This document shows, piece after piece, positions 26,110 to 37,977 of a stretch of 64,000 bases of DNA. Position numbers and translations under genes: made by a program. The DNA is from Nageia nagi (taxonomy: Eukaryota > Pinophyta). Below the pieces are notes generated by a model that saw only the letters and a list, made by a program, of their open reading frames with translations, did no database searches and was not told where the DNA came from. The DNA is taken from the NCBI GenBank assembly GCA_050084985.1, contig JBITNC010000001.1, positions 108,500,001-108,564,000 of the forward strand, in the 5' to 3' direction. How positions within the stretch are numbered: the first letter of the stretch is position 1; every line of letters begins with the position of its first letter.

Positions 26110-26500
26110 GAAAATGTTCTTGGATGGAGTAATATCTAATATTGGAGTAGAAGTTAGAGTTATTATGAGATCACACATAGAAGGAACTAGGAGATTTTGT
26201 TTCATATTGACTTCGATATGCATAAATAATGTAGTTGAATATGAAGCCTTGTGCTTGATATTGAAATAAGAAAATAAAATGAGGATCAAATGCTTAATAG
26301 TATTTGATGATTCAAAATTAGTAGTAAAATAATTTATAGATAAATGTTCAATAAAATATCACTATTTAAAAAATATTGAAACATATTTTGGGACCTACTA
26401 GAAATTTTTGATGCTCTAAATTTTAAATCAACTCCAAGGAAGAAGAATAATGAAGCTAATTTCTTGGCCAAGAAATTATCTAGGTTTGATCCCATTGATC
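26110..26500 (+). pseudogene. G1 RNase H-like domain upstream of RT
   Basis: The translation reads WKMFLDGVISNIGVEVRVIM, RFCFILTSICINNVVEYEAL, then LIVFDDSKLVVK. These match the three acidic-residue strands of an RNase H fold: D in FLDG, E in VEYEAL, D in FDDSKL, with the TNN-x-AEYEAL pattern typical of the second (archaeal-type) RNase H of some plant gypsy elements. It lies between protease and reverse transcriptase. A second RNase H follows the RT. Stops break it. Confidence 0.72.
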
Positions 26501-26899
26501 ATTGATTTCAAGGAAAAGGTATTCAATTTATCTTTAGACCCTCTATTCCAGATAATGATTATTTTTGGAAAGTATTCAATGATGAAAATCATATAAATAG
26601 GTTCTTGACTCAACAATTGATTTATTCTAACAAATAAGAACCCTTATCAAGATCTTTCCATGAGGTGGATGTGATTAATTTAAAAAATAACTATCCACCA
26701 AAAGGTATCATCTCTTTTGAAAACTTGTTTGAAAGAGATCATATCAAAAAATGAATTGTAGTAGATAAAAATAGCTACAAAGAGATTGAGATATCCCTAG
26801 GAAGATTTTTGAAAATTGGTTTCCATAATTATTTATGAGCTATTGAAGATATCAAGGGAATAATGAAGGAATATACCAAAATTATTGCTTGTTCCTATG

Positions 26900-27500
26900 A
26901 AGATTTGAAAATGTATAAGAAATATATAATTTAATGCACTATTAAATTGGAATAAAAAGAAAGACATTTCAGATAAAAGCAAAGACTATTAAATGTGAAA
27001 ATTAAAACTATAATGTAGTAAGAAGTACTAAAGCTATTTCAAGCTAGTGTTATCTATCCTACTAAATATTTAACTTGGCTTACCAATCTAGTATTAGATA
27101 AGAAGAAAAATGGTGCTATTAGATTGTGTGTCAACTTCTAGAACCTAAAAAAAGCATATTTGAAGGATAATTATCTCCTACCCCCATGGAGCAAATTTTA
27201 CATATAGTTGTTAGGGAAGATTACTTCTCATTCATTAATGATTTTTTAGTATATAATGAAATATGGGTTAAAGATGAAGATCAATTGAAGATAGCATTTC
27301 CAAAAAAATGGGTAACATTTGCATTTCAATGGATGTATTTTAGATTATCTAATGTTGGAGATACCTTTCAAAGAGTAATGGATCGCACTTTTGGTGAGCT
27401 TATAAATAAAACTATCCTAGTTTATATGGATGATATCATAGTTTTTTCTCATAAAAAAGCATCACTTACAATACCTTTGATAAAATTTCACTAACTATTA
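26900..27500 (+). pseudogene. G1 reverse transcriptase
   Basis: SYEDLKMYKK upstream is the usual lead-in. Then GAIRLCVNF.NLK, KDNYLLPPMEQIL and an open frame from 27186 with FAFQWMYFRLSNVGDTFQRV and VYMDDIIVFSHK. The YMDD catalytic motif is at 27423-27434 and intact. Motif A reads FSFINDF where active enzymes have an Asp two positions before F (LDGF), so the first catalytic Asp is replaced by Asn. Dead. Confidence 0.88.
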
Positions 27501-27559
27501 AGAGTTTGGAATCTCATTGAATCCAAAAAATTCTATTTTTGATGTGAATTAAAGGAAAA

Positions 27560-28095
27560 TATCAAGAACATGTGATATTTAAAGAAGGTTCATCCATTAA
27601 TCTTGGAAGAGTAGAAGCAATATTAAAATTGATGATACCATTAAATAAAAAGAAGTTACAATCATTTCTAATACAAATAATTTTTTTCAAAAGGTTCATT
27701 CAAGATTTTGCTAGAACGGTTCAACCTATCCTAGAATTACCCAAAGATCAAATTCCTTTCAAGCGGACCATAAAAGATTGGCTGCATTTGAACAAATAAA
27801 ATTAGATATCATGAGATATCCTATTTTGAAAAATCTAGACTTCTACAAAGAATTTATCATGTATGCTTATGGAGTAGAGATAAGTATTATTATTATACTG
27901 AATCAAAAGGAAGATAACCATGATGAACATCTAATTACCTTTTTTAGTCAGACTTTACATGATGTTGAAGAGATATATAATTTCATAAAGAAATAAGTAT
28001 TTGTAGCAATGAAAGGTATGATAAAGTTCAAACATTATGTGTCTTAGAATAAAGTTCTAGTCCTTACTACTCATCTAGATGTAAGAAATTACATT
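27560..28095 (+). pseudogene. G1 RNase H, 5' part
   Basis: Two open frames (27572-27799, 27778-27996) give GSSINLGRVEAI, LQSFLIQIIFFKRFIQDFA, and DEHLITFFSQTLHDVEE, which is the RT connection and RNase H of gypsy elements. The reading stops at the target duplication CTATA (28096-28100) of copia-1 and resumes at 32822 as EGRAIWIKKILKYDVEIQPT, the normal end of this domain. Confidence 0.82.
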
Positions 28096-28100
28096 CTATA

Positions 28101-28502
28101 GAGAGATAATGCTCATTGAATTAATTGAAAAATGAATAAAATACAACAATATATAGCTTTTTGGAGCAATCTTAACCATTAACAAGTGTATTGAGAAACA
28201 TTCTCAATAAGACTCTAGATCTAAACTACATGTTAAAAATAGAAGCTTATTAATACCTACTAACCATGAACATGACATTGAGAAAGACTAGCTCAAGATA
28301 AACAAATTTTGACCATTCTAACCAAGCCTATTGCCTATTTGCTAATCAATTATTAGTAGATCAATTAGGCTAATTGGTAGGCCAGTTGGGACATATGCTA
28401 ACCGATTGGCTAGTTGGGTTGGTCACACCTATCATGGCTAGTTGGAAATAAAGACTCAAAGTTTCTTCAAATTTATCATTTTGGAGGATTGGAACTTCAA
28501 CA
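28101..28502 (-). repeat. Copia-1 3' LTR
   Basis: 402 bp, matching the right LTR along its length, for example AGCTTTTTGGAGCAA, CTCAATAAGACTCTAGATCT and CCTATCATGGCTAG. The plus-strand left edge begins GAGAGATAAT. The expected TG at the edge seems lost. Confidence 0.88.
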
Positions 28503-28759
28503 TTCTCCCCCTTGAGGTTGAGGGAAATAATCAGTAGACTCCTCAGTATCAGATACTGAACTTTGACAACTCCCTTTGTGAAGATATCTGCAATGTTATT
28601 GGAAGTATTACAATGCCTTAGTACAATAATTTATTTTTCCAACAAGTCTCTTATGAAGTGATACTTCATATCAAATTGCTTAGAGCAACTATGGTGGATA
28701 GGATTAAGTTCCAATTGAATAGTATTCATGTTCTCATAGTACAATGTAGTAGGACTAAT

Positions 28760-29089
28760 TTATTTTTCACCAAGTTCTTTAAGAACTTTCCTTATCCATA
28801 AGATTTGTGTACTAGCACTTATGAGTGCTATGTATTCCATGTCAGTAGAAGAAAGAGCTAATACAGTTTGCTTTTTTGAACTCCATATCATAAAACCAAA
28901 CCCAAGAGTGAAACAATTCCCTAATGTATACTTCCTATCATCAATATTACTAGCCCAATCATTATCACTAAAGCCTTCAAGCTTTACATTATCCATTTTT
29001 GAGTAATGGATCCAAAAATTGGTAGTACCTTTTACATACCTTAGAACTCTCTTGGTGGCTTTCAAATGAACCTTTGAAGGATCACTCAT
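28760..29089 (-). pseudogene. Copia-1 RNase H
   Basis: Open frame of 109 codons: LKATKRVLRYVKGTTNF, EGFSDNDWASNIDDRK with the catalytic Asp of the SDxDWA motif, and VLALSSTDMEYIALISAS with the catalytic Glu. This degrades the RNA strand of the RNA-DNA hybrid during reverse transcription. Ends at a stop before the 3' LTR. Confidence 0.9.
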
Positions 29090-29399
29090 ATAAGTTGAAA
29101 TAAGTGAAACAATATGTGTAATATTAGGTCTTGTGTTGGTGAGAAATATCCAACTTCATACAATGCTTCTAAAATTGGTCCCATCAACTTTTGGTGTGCC
29201 ATGATCTTTACATAATAGCTCTCCATGAGTTATTGGTGTTGGTACTGATTTGTAATCATCCATACCATACTTTTGCAACATGTATTGGGGCATATTTGAA
29301 TTGGCAAATTGAGATCTCATCATCTTCTTGAAATACTTTCATGCCTAGAAAGTAGTGCATAAGGACAAATTCCTTAATTTCAAATTATTTCATTATGGA

Positions 29400-30470
29400 A
29401 CTCTTGAAATCTTCATTCATTTTCAAGTTACTCCCCATATAGATAAGATCATCAACATACAATAAAACAAGTAGGGGATCATTACCTTGCTTCATGGTGT
29501 AGAGAGTAGGCTCACATTTGCTCCTTGTGAAACCATATTGATGGAAGAAACCATAAATCCTTTAGTACCAAGCTCTTGGATCTTGTTTTAGGCCATACAA
29601 AGCCTTTTTTAACTTATATACAAGATGTTCCATACCTTGGATTACATATCTTTGAGGTTGTTCAACAAAAACCTCATCATTTAAATACCCATTCAAGAAT
29701 GCACTTTTTACATGCATGTGCATTATTTTCCAACCCTTTTGGGTAGCTAGTGAAAGAACCAATCTAATGGTTTATTGCCTTGATATAGATGAAAAATTCT
29801 CTTTATAATCAATGCCATAATTTTGGAGAAAGCCTTTGGCAACAAGCTTTTCTTTTTGCATTTCTATGGTGCCATTGCTATTGTATTTGGTCTTGAAGAC
29901 CCATTTACCACTAATAATTTTCTTGCCTTTTGGAAGCTCCACAAGGTCCCAAGTATCATTCTTATTTATGGAAGAGATTTCATCTTCCATTTCTTGCATC
30001 CAAAAATTATTAGTACATGCATATTCATAACTAGAAGGTTCAACCTCTACACTAGTCATCAAAGCATAATTAATCTCATCACTTTTAAGGGCTTGATCAT
30101 CTTCATCACCATACATTATTAAATTCTCAAATATTTTTACAACATCTTGAAGTTCATTTTCTTGAATTCTTGTAAATCTTCTTGAGAAATCCTTATCCAA
30201 CATTTGATGTGATGGGTGGCTTGCAAGAGTTCTTTTACCTTTCTTCACCAAACTTGGAGAGTCTTCATCCATTAGAGGTGATGTTAGAGATTGTGTTCTT
30301 GAAGAAGAATTTGAAGTGCTATCATGTGAAGCCTTTTGAGGTCTTTGAGAACTTGGATAAGGCCTGATCTTGGAATAATTTGGCTACATATTAGTGGCAT
30401 TGATATCATGAGGAGGATCACTAACATAGATTTTTTGATGACTCCATGCTCCTCTTTCCAAAAACACCAT
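29400..30470 (-). pseudogene. Copia-1 reverse transcriptase
   Basis: Open frames at 30272-29772 and 29762-29562 give NDTWDLVELPKGKKIISGKW, EKLVAKGFLQNYGIDYKE and HVKSAFLNGYLNDEVFVEQP, then LYGLKQDPRAWY. After a stop comes LLVLLYVDDLIYMGSN. The YVDD site is at 29448-29459 and intact; the motif A Asp of DVKSAFLNG-type sequences is His here (MHVKSAF). A TAG separates the two frames. Confidence 0.9.
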
Positions 30471-31308
30471 ATGTAAATTACCTTTTTATTCTACAATCCT
30501 TGCAAAACTTCAAGAATTTATTAGACCAATTCTCCCCTCCATTATCACTTTTTAAACATTTTATTTTGTAATCAATTTGATTCTCTACATGATTCTTAAA
30601 ATCTTAAAAGTACATAAAAACTTCATCTTTGGATTTTAAGAAGTAAATCCAACACATTCTAGAGAAATCATTTATAAAAGTGAGAAAGTAAGAATTTTTA
30701 CCCATATTACATGTTTGCATAGGGCCACAAAGATCACTATTCACCAATTGTAGGGGTTTTTAGGCCCTCCATGATTCCCCTCTTGGAAACTTGCTTCTAG
30801 AGTGTTTTTCCAAAGCAGATCCTTTACAAACTTCATTCTTGTTGTATTTAATTTTGGGTAGCCCACATACCATTTCTTGATATGTGAATAATCTCATATT
30901 TTTAAAATTTAGATGACCATATATTAGATTCCAAATCCAACTTTTGTTATTAATGGCTACATTTATAATTTGTGCACCATTATTTTTACCAAACTTAAGA
31001 GGAAACAATCTATTTTTAATCATTGATACATTAGTGATAAGCCTATTACCATGAATTTTATCATATATTTTACATTGTGCATTCTCAAACACAAGCTTGT
31101 AATTACCCTCCATTATTTGGCCTAGACTCAATAAATTATTCTTAAGATTTGGAGTATAGTATATGTCATTTACTCTCTTGGTACCTTCATTGATGCTTAC
31201 CTCTATGGCTTCCATACCTTCAACTTGTAATGGATTTTCATCTCCAGGTCTAATATTAGACTTGTATGAGTTGCTCATTAAAGAAAATAACTCCCCTTTT
31301 CTATTCAT
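30471..31308 (-). pseudogene. Copia-1 integrase, truncated by internal deletion
   Basis: The frame 31308-30760 holds the protease tail and the zinc-binding domain: YTPNLKNNLLSLGQI, GNYKLVFENAQCKIY, WNLIYGHLNFKNMR, where the first zinc ligand His is Asn. The core follows to about 30486: NSDLCGPM and CLKSDNGGEW hold the first two acidic residues. The reading then jumps at about 30470 from KFCKDCRIKR.FT straight to VFLERGAWSHQK, a motif that normally lies well past the integrase, so the part with the catalytic Glu is missing. Confidence 0.83.
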
Positions 31309-31345
31309 ATGGTCTTATTCTCACATATGAAGTAACCATATATCT
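31309..31345 (-). pseudogene. Copia-1 protease active site, destroyed
   Basis: Where copia proteases read WLLDSG followed by three residues and HM, this copy reads WLLHM, stop, E, stop, DHM in the same register. The catalytic Asp is His and the Gly is a TGA stop, without any indel. Confidence 0.75.
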
Positions 31346-32260
31346 TTTTTAACACTTTCATCTTGATTCTCAATGGACATGAACAAGTGTGAGGAATTTT
31401 CTTCCTCTCCATAGTGAGCACCTCCACTATTGGCTTCATGTGATGCTTTCAATCTACATTCACTTTCAAAATGACCAAACTTGTTACAATAGTGACATTT
31501 TTTGTCACTTTTTTCACTTGTTCTTCCTCTTCCTCTTCTTGATCTTCCTCTTTGTCTTCTTCCTCTTGATGAACTTGATTCACCTTCCTTTGATGCAAAT
31601 GCTTTCTCATCACCAAAATTAATTGAAGGAGTGAGTTCTTTGATTCTATATTCATGACTCATCAAGGAACCAATGAGAGTATCATAAGAAAGAGAAACTA
31701 AGTCTTTGCTCTCCTCTATGATTATTGCTACATTGTTCCATTTGATAAGAAGTGATCTTAACACCTTCTTTACAACAACTTCATTGGTGATATCTTCTCC
31801 AAGAGTTTTCATCTTGTTAACACAAGTTTTAACTCTCACACAATAGTAACCAACATGCTCATATTCCTTCATTTTGATATTTTCAAAATCTCTCTTCAAG
31901 GTTTGGAGCCTTGCTTGATTTGAGTACTCTCTTGGAAACCTTGTTTCAATGCATCCCATGCACTTTTGGCTAATGTACAAGAGGCAATTATTGGAAAAAA
32001 TTATAGTATCCATGGATGCTTGGAGGTGATAAAGAGCAAAAGAATTATTCTTTTGATTTTGCTTCTTTACAACCTTGGCTAGATCAATCAATGTAGACCA
32101 ATAAATTGGCTCAATATATCCATCTTCTACTATATCCTATAAGCTTTTTCCTATGAGTAATATCTTCATCTTGATAGATCAGTACTCATAGTCATCTCCA
32201 TGGAACTTTGGTATTGGAAGAGTGTTATTATTAGAGCTTATTTTACACCAAATCAATAAA
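31321..32260 (-). pseudogene. Copia-1 gag
   Basis: The 256-codon open part (32091-31321) carries the helical gag core (TLKRDFENIKMKEYEHVGYY) and a perfect CX2CX4HX4C zinc knuckle CHYCNKFGHFESEC after an Arg/Gly/Ser-rich basic stretch. Reading upstream through stops to about 32225 gives LPIPKFHGDDYEY, the usual copia gag N-terminus, so the open frame is only the C-terminal four fifths. The protein would coat the element RNA. Confidence 0.88.
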
Positions 32261-32350
32261 AAATTAGACTATACACTAAATTTGCAAGAATATGTAATGC
32301 TTATATCTTAATTACAATCTTTCCCTTCAAACCCAATAGACTTTAATGGA

Positions 32351-32360
32351 TCTGATACCA
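32351..32360 (-). other. Copia-1 primer binding site
   Basis: TGGTATCAGA on the minus strand, complementary to the 3' end of initiator methionine tRNA as in most plant copia elements, three bases inside the 5' LTR. Confidence 0.85.
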
Positions 32361-32363
32361 AAA

Positions 32364-32816
32364 TGAGAGATAATTCTCATTGAATTAATAAAAAAACAAA
32401 CATAATACAATAATATATAGCTTTTTGGAGCAAGCTTAACCATTACAAGTGTATTGAGAAACATTCTCAATAAGACTCTAGATCTAAACTACATGCTAAA
32501 AATAGAAGTTTATTAACACCTACTAACCATGAACATGATACCTATCAAGTACAAAAAATGAAATTGAGAAATACTAGCTTAAGATCAATAAATTTTGACC
32601 ATTTTGACCAAGTTTGTTGCCTATCTACTAATCGATTGTCACCAGACCAATTATGCTAACTGATGGGCTAGTTGGGACTTATGCTAATTGGTGGGCCAAT
32701 TGGGAACTATGCTAACCAGTTGCCTATTTGGGCTAGCCAAGCCTATCATGGCTAGATGGAAATAGAGGCTTGAAGCTTCTTCAAATTTGTCATTTTGAAT
32801 GGTTGGAACTTTAACA
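32364..32816 (-). repeat. Copia-1 5' LTR
   Basis: 453 bp, TG at 32364 and CA at 32815-32816 on the plus strand, followed by target duplication CTATA. It is longer than the left LTR mainly by an insertion near 32540. Confidence 0.9.
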
Positions 32817-32821
32817 CTATA

Positions 32822-33660
32822 GGGAGAGTTAAGTGAGGGAAGAGCCATATGGATCAAAAAGATTTTAAAATATGATGTAGAAATCCAACCTACCAAAGTG
32901 ATAAAAGGAAGATCCCTCTATGAATAGTTAGTCTTGGATCTAGCCTTCAAGCAGATAATGCTAATAGAAGATGAGATTGGAGAAATTGAGTTACAATAAG
33001 ATTAGCAAAGTTAGATTACCAAGGTTCTTGACTATTTTAACATTGGGAGATTTCCAAATAACTTTGATGTGCACTAGAGGTAGAGGTTTAAATTGAATGC
33101 ATTAAATTACAATGTGATTGAATGCATTATGTAGAGAAAAAATCATGATGGCATGTTACTAAGATGTATACAACCAACTAATGTTGTTAGAATATTACAT
33201 GAATTTCATTCAAGAATTATCAAAAGTTATTTTTGTGAATCTACCATAGCTATAAAAATCTTGTAAGGTAGATACTATTGGACATTAATTTATATAGACT
33301 CTTTTTGTATTGCTAAGGAATGTGATAAATGTCATATGTTCATTGGAAGGAGAAGGATGATAATAATGCCTCTAGAGCCTATCATGGATAAAGAGCCATT
33401 TAAATAATGGAAATTAGATTTCATGAGAATGATTAACACTTATTCATCATCAGGTGAGAGGTTTATTTTAATTATGACTAATTACTTTACTAGATGGACT
33501 AAATTAGTCACAACTAAAAATGTATATTAGGATAATATTAAGTAAGTTATAGAGAAAATCATCACTCATTTTGGTATTCCCCAAAGCATCATATCTGAAA
33601 ATGGTCCAATATTATTAGGAGCAAGACTTTCAAAATTCTACTTGAAGTATGTAATTTACT
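32822..33660 (+). pseudogene. G1 RNase H end and integrase, truncated
   Basis: After the copia-1 target duplication the G1 reading resumes. About 33180-33330 gives VVRILHEFHS, then GRYYWTLI, DSFCIAKECDKCHMFIGR, the HHCC zinc-binding domain. Then WKLDFMRMINTYSSSGERF with the first catalytic Asp, and FGIPQSIISENGPILLG, where the second catalytic Asp is Glu. The frame ends at 33660 where the G2 LTR starts, before the catalytic Glu. Confidence 0.85.
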
Positions 33661-34110
33661 AGTAGACAACTAAAATTGAATTATTATTTATTAAATAATT
33701 CATTTTAGAGCATCAATAGTATGTAATATAAAGAAGGGGTTTAAACAATACCCAAAGCTATGTAATTTATGTAATGGACTCTTGTACTATATACAAGGGG
33801 TCAAAAGGGCCTAAGTCATGCAAATGAAAATAATCCCAACAATGAGGGATGTTGCTATATAAAGAAATCAAACACAATCTAAAAGTTTCATAGGAGACAA
33901 CAAGGATGAGGATCTAAGAAAGATTCTAGCAAATGTTATATCACTTTGTTATGTGCAAATATTATTCCTAAAATATATCTTATGTTTATGATCTAATGAA
34001 TCTTTTATTCGCTTATTACTACATTCTTTATTACATCTGTATTATTACTTATTTTGGGCCACTAATGACATAGCTTGCTTAGGTTGCTAAAGGCATGTGC
34101 ATGAATGAAT
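33661..34110 (+). repeat. G2 5' LTR (right end uncertain)
   Basis: Matches 63562-64000 along its length: TAATTTATGTAATGGAC, AAGGGGTCAAAAGGGCCTAA, AACAAGGATGAGGATC, GAAAGATTCTAGCAAATGTT. The right end lies beyond 34110 but cannot be fixed, because the 3' LTR runs off the window. The region to 34620 holds a TATA-like TCTATAAAAG at about 34341 and nothing else I can name. Confidence 0.85.
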
Positions 34111-34625
34111 GTATGCTCGCATTTTATGGATAACATTCTTAATAAGTTAAGCATACAATTTAATTAAAGTACATATATCTCCATTATCTTTTATTGCCAT
34201 ATTTTTGATATATGTGATAATAAAATAATTATAGAGAAATAGTGCATCATTTTTATTATTTATGCATTATTTTGAATCTACATTTTGGTGAATGCAATTG
34301 TTCAATTTATCTTGCCCTCTAAATGATATCTTGCAAATATTCTATAAAAGTTCCATGCTATTAGTGGTGCCTACTCCTGTTTCTAGGTCGTTAGTGGCAT
34401 AGCAATAGATCAGTTGTTATAGGCCATCCAACACTTGATCACAATAGTCAATGCCTTAAAAAAATATGTCAAGATAATAAATAGTTCAAGCACTTTTAAA
34501 ATAGGTAATAACATCCAAGTTGGACCTACAAATATTATGTAAAAGCAAAATCCAGATGAATATGATGGTGTCTTCATTTCACCCTTTAATGCAGAGATCT
34601 GCAATTTCCCCTACCACTTGACCAC

Positions 34626-34916
34626 AAGTCCCTCAAGTTCGAGATGTTTAGTGGAAAATAGGATCCCAAATGACATCTTATTAACTTTTAGAGGAGTGCT
34701 TGTGAAGTTAGAATCAAAGGAGATATTGATGGTAAAATTCTTCCAAAGGAGTCTAAAAGGTGATGGTAGTTAATGGTTCTATAGCCTACTTGGTGGATCG
34801 ATTAATTCTTTCAAAAAATTGATTAAGATCTTCATGGGATAATATAATCATAACATAAGGAAGCAATGAGACCCTAGAGAAATACATCCCACAATTCAAA
34901 AAGTTATGGCAATTAG
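34626..34916 (+). pseudogene. G2 gag, 5' part
   Basis: The translation gives VKFFQRSLKGDG then WFYSLLGGSINSFKKLIKIF, the gypsy gag core. It is cut at 34916 by copia-2 (target ATTAG, 34912-34916) and continues at 49653. Confidence 0.78.
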
Positions 34917-35360
34917 TGTTAGAATTTGTAATGTAATATGGTATAATATTTCTCTTTAAATTAAATTTACTTAATAATTAAAGTATCTTTAGATACTTTA
35001 AAGCATTAAGAGAATAAATATAGAAAAATATTTAACCTTACCCTTGGATAAAAGGGAGGTGAAAGAGTGGGTTTAATTTTATGAATTAAGGTGTACCCCC
35101 TCTCATTACACACAACTTGGAAGCAAAGTTATGCTATAGTTTTAGAGTGAGAGAGATAGGAAGAGATTTTGTAAGAGAGGTTCTTGAGATTAAAAAAATA
35201 TTTGTTAGTAGATTTACTCTCAAGGAAGGCAAACCTATTTTATATCTTGTATTCATTGTGAGATTGGCTTGTGTTATTATACTATTGTGTTGATGTTGTG
35301 AAGTGCCTTCTTGAGATCTTGGTAGTTTAAAGATTAATTCAGAAAGGGTTAATTTTATCA
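34917..35360 (+). repeat. Copia-2 5' LTR
   Basis: 444 bp, TGTTAGAATTTGTAAT... to ...TTAATTTTATCA. Confidence 0.92.
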
Positions 35361-35373
35361 AGTAGTATCAGAG
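35361..35373 (+). other. Copia-2 primer binding site
   Basis: AGTAGTATCAGAG directly after the LTR; one base differs from the TGGTATCAGAG of initiator-Met-primed copia elements. Confidence 0.8.
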
Positions 35374-36573
35374 TATTCTTAGAGGCTCCTCTTCAAAATA
35401 TTTGAAGTTCTATCCTCCTCTTTCTATATCTACTTTTTTAAGGTAAAAAGGGCTTAAAGATATAATTTTCCTCCTACCTTGTTAATTGTCAAATTTTGCG
35501 TTATTACTACCCTTATTAGTTCTTTGAAGATGAGTATATGTTGAGAAAATTTTGATAATATAATGTTATTTTATACTAAAAGGTTAGTTCAATTTTTATT
35601 ACTATGCATTATTTTTACTAACAATTTGTTAGTTGCACATTTTAAGTAAATTGTTGAATGTGTAATAATAATATGCAAATATTTGAGTAAATTTGCTTAA
35701 TTATAAAAATAATGAGTTACTATAGCTTAGAATTTAAAATTTATAAACTATAATACTATTATTGCAATTTTTTTTACTAATATGTAAAATAAATTTACAT
35801 GTATGCTTTTCTACAATACATGCTTTGGCCAACCCTTGCATACCCCCTTCTCACCCTTATCGTTGCGCATCTATCTTCCTTCAAGTCCGTTCAACCATCT
35901 TTACTTTCCTCCTGTGCCGCCTCAGTGCACTCTCTATGGTGCATTTTATGACAATATGATAAAAATTTTAATTAATAACACTATTATAAAATTTAAAAAA
36001 AAAGGATTTTTATAAAAAAAGGGGGATTTTTATAAACAAATTATAAAATTTTTCCTCATAAGAAATGATGAGTAATTTAATGCTCAATTTTTTATTAATT
36101 AAAAAGGGTATTTTAAAAAAAAAATGCTTTTGAGTTTTTGGCAATTTTACTAAAATGAGAAATTATGCTATTACGGGCATTTTTTTCTTATTTGCATACA
36201 AGTTATATTAAGGAAGTTTTTAACTGAATTCATGCCTTTAAGGTAAAACAAAAACAAAAAAGATTAATGTTAATTATGGACACCTTAATTATTTATTCAT
36301 GGATTAATGTTAATTACTTCATGTTAGTGCATAGATTAATGTTAATTATTTTTGTATAATTTAATAGACTATTTATGCAAGAATTCATGTTTTTTTATCT
36401 CAATGCATGATTATTGCTATCTAGATAAAAATTTTAATACATGGCTTAAATATTTTGTCTTAATTATTGATCACATGTGAATGGATCAAAGTTCACTTAA
36501 ATACTTGCTTATGAATCTTATTACAAATAAGGAATTACTTTTAAGCAACAAGGGGAAGAATATATAATGAATA

Positions 36574-37367
36574 TTTTTACAAATATTTTGAGAATACAAA
36601 TAAATAAATAATTACAAAACCCAAAATACCAGTTTTGAGCTACAGATAGCAATTTAGATCATACAACAAAATAGATGAAGATAACCACTGTAGAATTAAG
36701 ATGACAATACCAATCAAGAACTGTGATTTGTATACTTACCTTACAAAGCATACCTAACACTGAAAAATGATGATATGTTTGATATTTGAATGGTAGAGAA
36801 ATCCTTCTTAAGAAGCTATAACTTGAAATTTCACAAAAAGAGGATCATAGGTGTCTATATGTTATACAGGAGGAGCACCAATGGTGTATTTAGCATAAAT
36901 AAGGAGCACCAATGGTCTTCTTCAGAGTGTTCTTTGCTTTCAAGTCAAGTCAATAATTTTCATATAAATGTTTCAATCAAAATATAGATTTTCTATGTTA
37001 GAATAACTTGCATAAGGAAGTACATAAACCACAACCTTGAATGGTGGTACCAAGAGACATCTAAAGGATTGCCACCACCAAAACCAAAAATGGGATCATG
37101 TATCTCCTTGATGTGGACTTACTATTAGATCCCTATTTATATAGATAATAATATGAGCAACTCCTTAGGTTGACATGTACCTACATAAACAAGGTTAGCC
37201 CACAATACATATTCATATTCAAAACAATGATATATATTCAAAATAAACATTAACATTTTAACCATATTCAAGATAAGCATTGATATCAATACATTAAATA
37301 TTGTAGGTATGCATTAGTGCAAATGAACACATTTATTTAAACATATAAGTGAATTTATACGATAACA
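36574..37367 (-). repeat. G3 3' LTR
   Basis: 794 bp. Shares ACAAATATTTTGAGAATAC, ACCAATCAAGAACT, CTTACCTTACAAA, GGATCATGTATCTCCTT and CATTTATTTAAACATATAA with the right copy. The left edge reads TT where TG is expected. Confidence 0.85.
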
Positions 37368-37749
37368 AATGCCCCACTTTAGATGAGGAATTGACATCAC
37401 TAGGTGCATTGAGATTTTTTATTCAAAGTACAAATCAAGATGCTATAGCAATGAAATATTAGCAAGCATTGACAAGCATAATACCAACACTAATTAATCT
37501 AAACTTCAACAAAGATTGTAATATAGCAAGAACATGTAAATGCTAGATATGAATTGAGAAAACTCCTTACTATGATAGTTTTCAATCTGCCCCTTGTCAT
37601 GATATGGACAACATATGACCACACATGAAAACACATGACCATACATGAAAACACATGACCACACATGACCATACCAAGACCTTGTTGATAAGACAACCTA
37701 TGACATATGACAACCTTGAAAAACATGAATGAATAGCATACTGTAGCAT

Positions 37750-37977
37750 GGGAGCTTAACTCCATGCCAAGAGACATGATAATATGAGAGCTAAAAATCT
37801 ATGCCAAGAGACTTGATATGATGATAAGAGTTGAAACTCTACATCAAGAGGCATGATATGATGATGAGAGCTAAAACTCTATGCCAAGAGGCCTGGTATG
37901 ATGATAAGAGTTGAAACTCTACACCAAGAGGCATGATATCTATGTGAAAGCTAAAACTTCATGCCAAGAGGCATATA
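37750..37977. repeat. 40-bp tandem repeat, six copies
   Basis: Unit like GAGAGCTAAAACTCTATGCC AAGAGGCATGATATGATGAT. Alternate copies differ in a fixed way (GAGCTAAAACTC against GAGTTGAAACTC), so the higher period is 80 bp. A seventh copy lies at 40092-40121, beyond a 2-kb block. Confidence 0.85.

Larger units (their letters stand above)
28101..32816 (-). mobile_element. Ty1/copia element copia-1, complete but dead
   Basis: Minus-strand copia element with both LTRs (28101-28502 and 32364-32816), a 5-bp target duplication CTATA on both sides (28096-28100 and 32817-32821), a primer site TGGTATCAGA (minus strand, 32351-32360) and a polypurine tract (minus strand, about 28503-28515). Gene order on the minus strand is gag, protease, integrase, RT, RNase H. 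The LTRs differ by many substitutions and indels, including about 20 extra bases in the right copy, so the insertion is old. Confidence 0.93.
23780..33660 (+). mobile_element. Ty3/gypsy element G1, degenerate, interrupted
   Basis: Plus-strand gypsy element with recognisable pieces in this order: gag, protease, an RNase H-like domain, reverse transcriptase, RNase H, integrase. Copia-1 (28101-32816) sits inside its RNase H: removing it and one copy of CTATA joins the reading ...VRNYIL*GELSEGRAIWIKK without a frame change. G2 begins at 33661 and cuts the integrase short. Stops are frequent in every part, so G1 is the oldest layer here. Its gag is related to that of the young element at 51373-60018. 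Confidence 0.85.
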
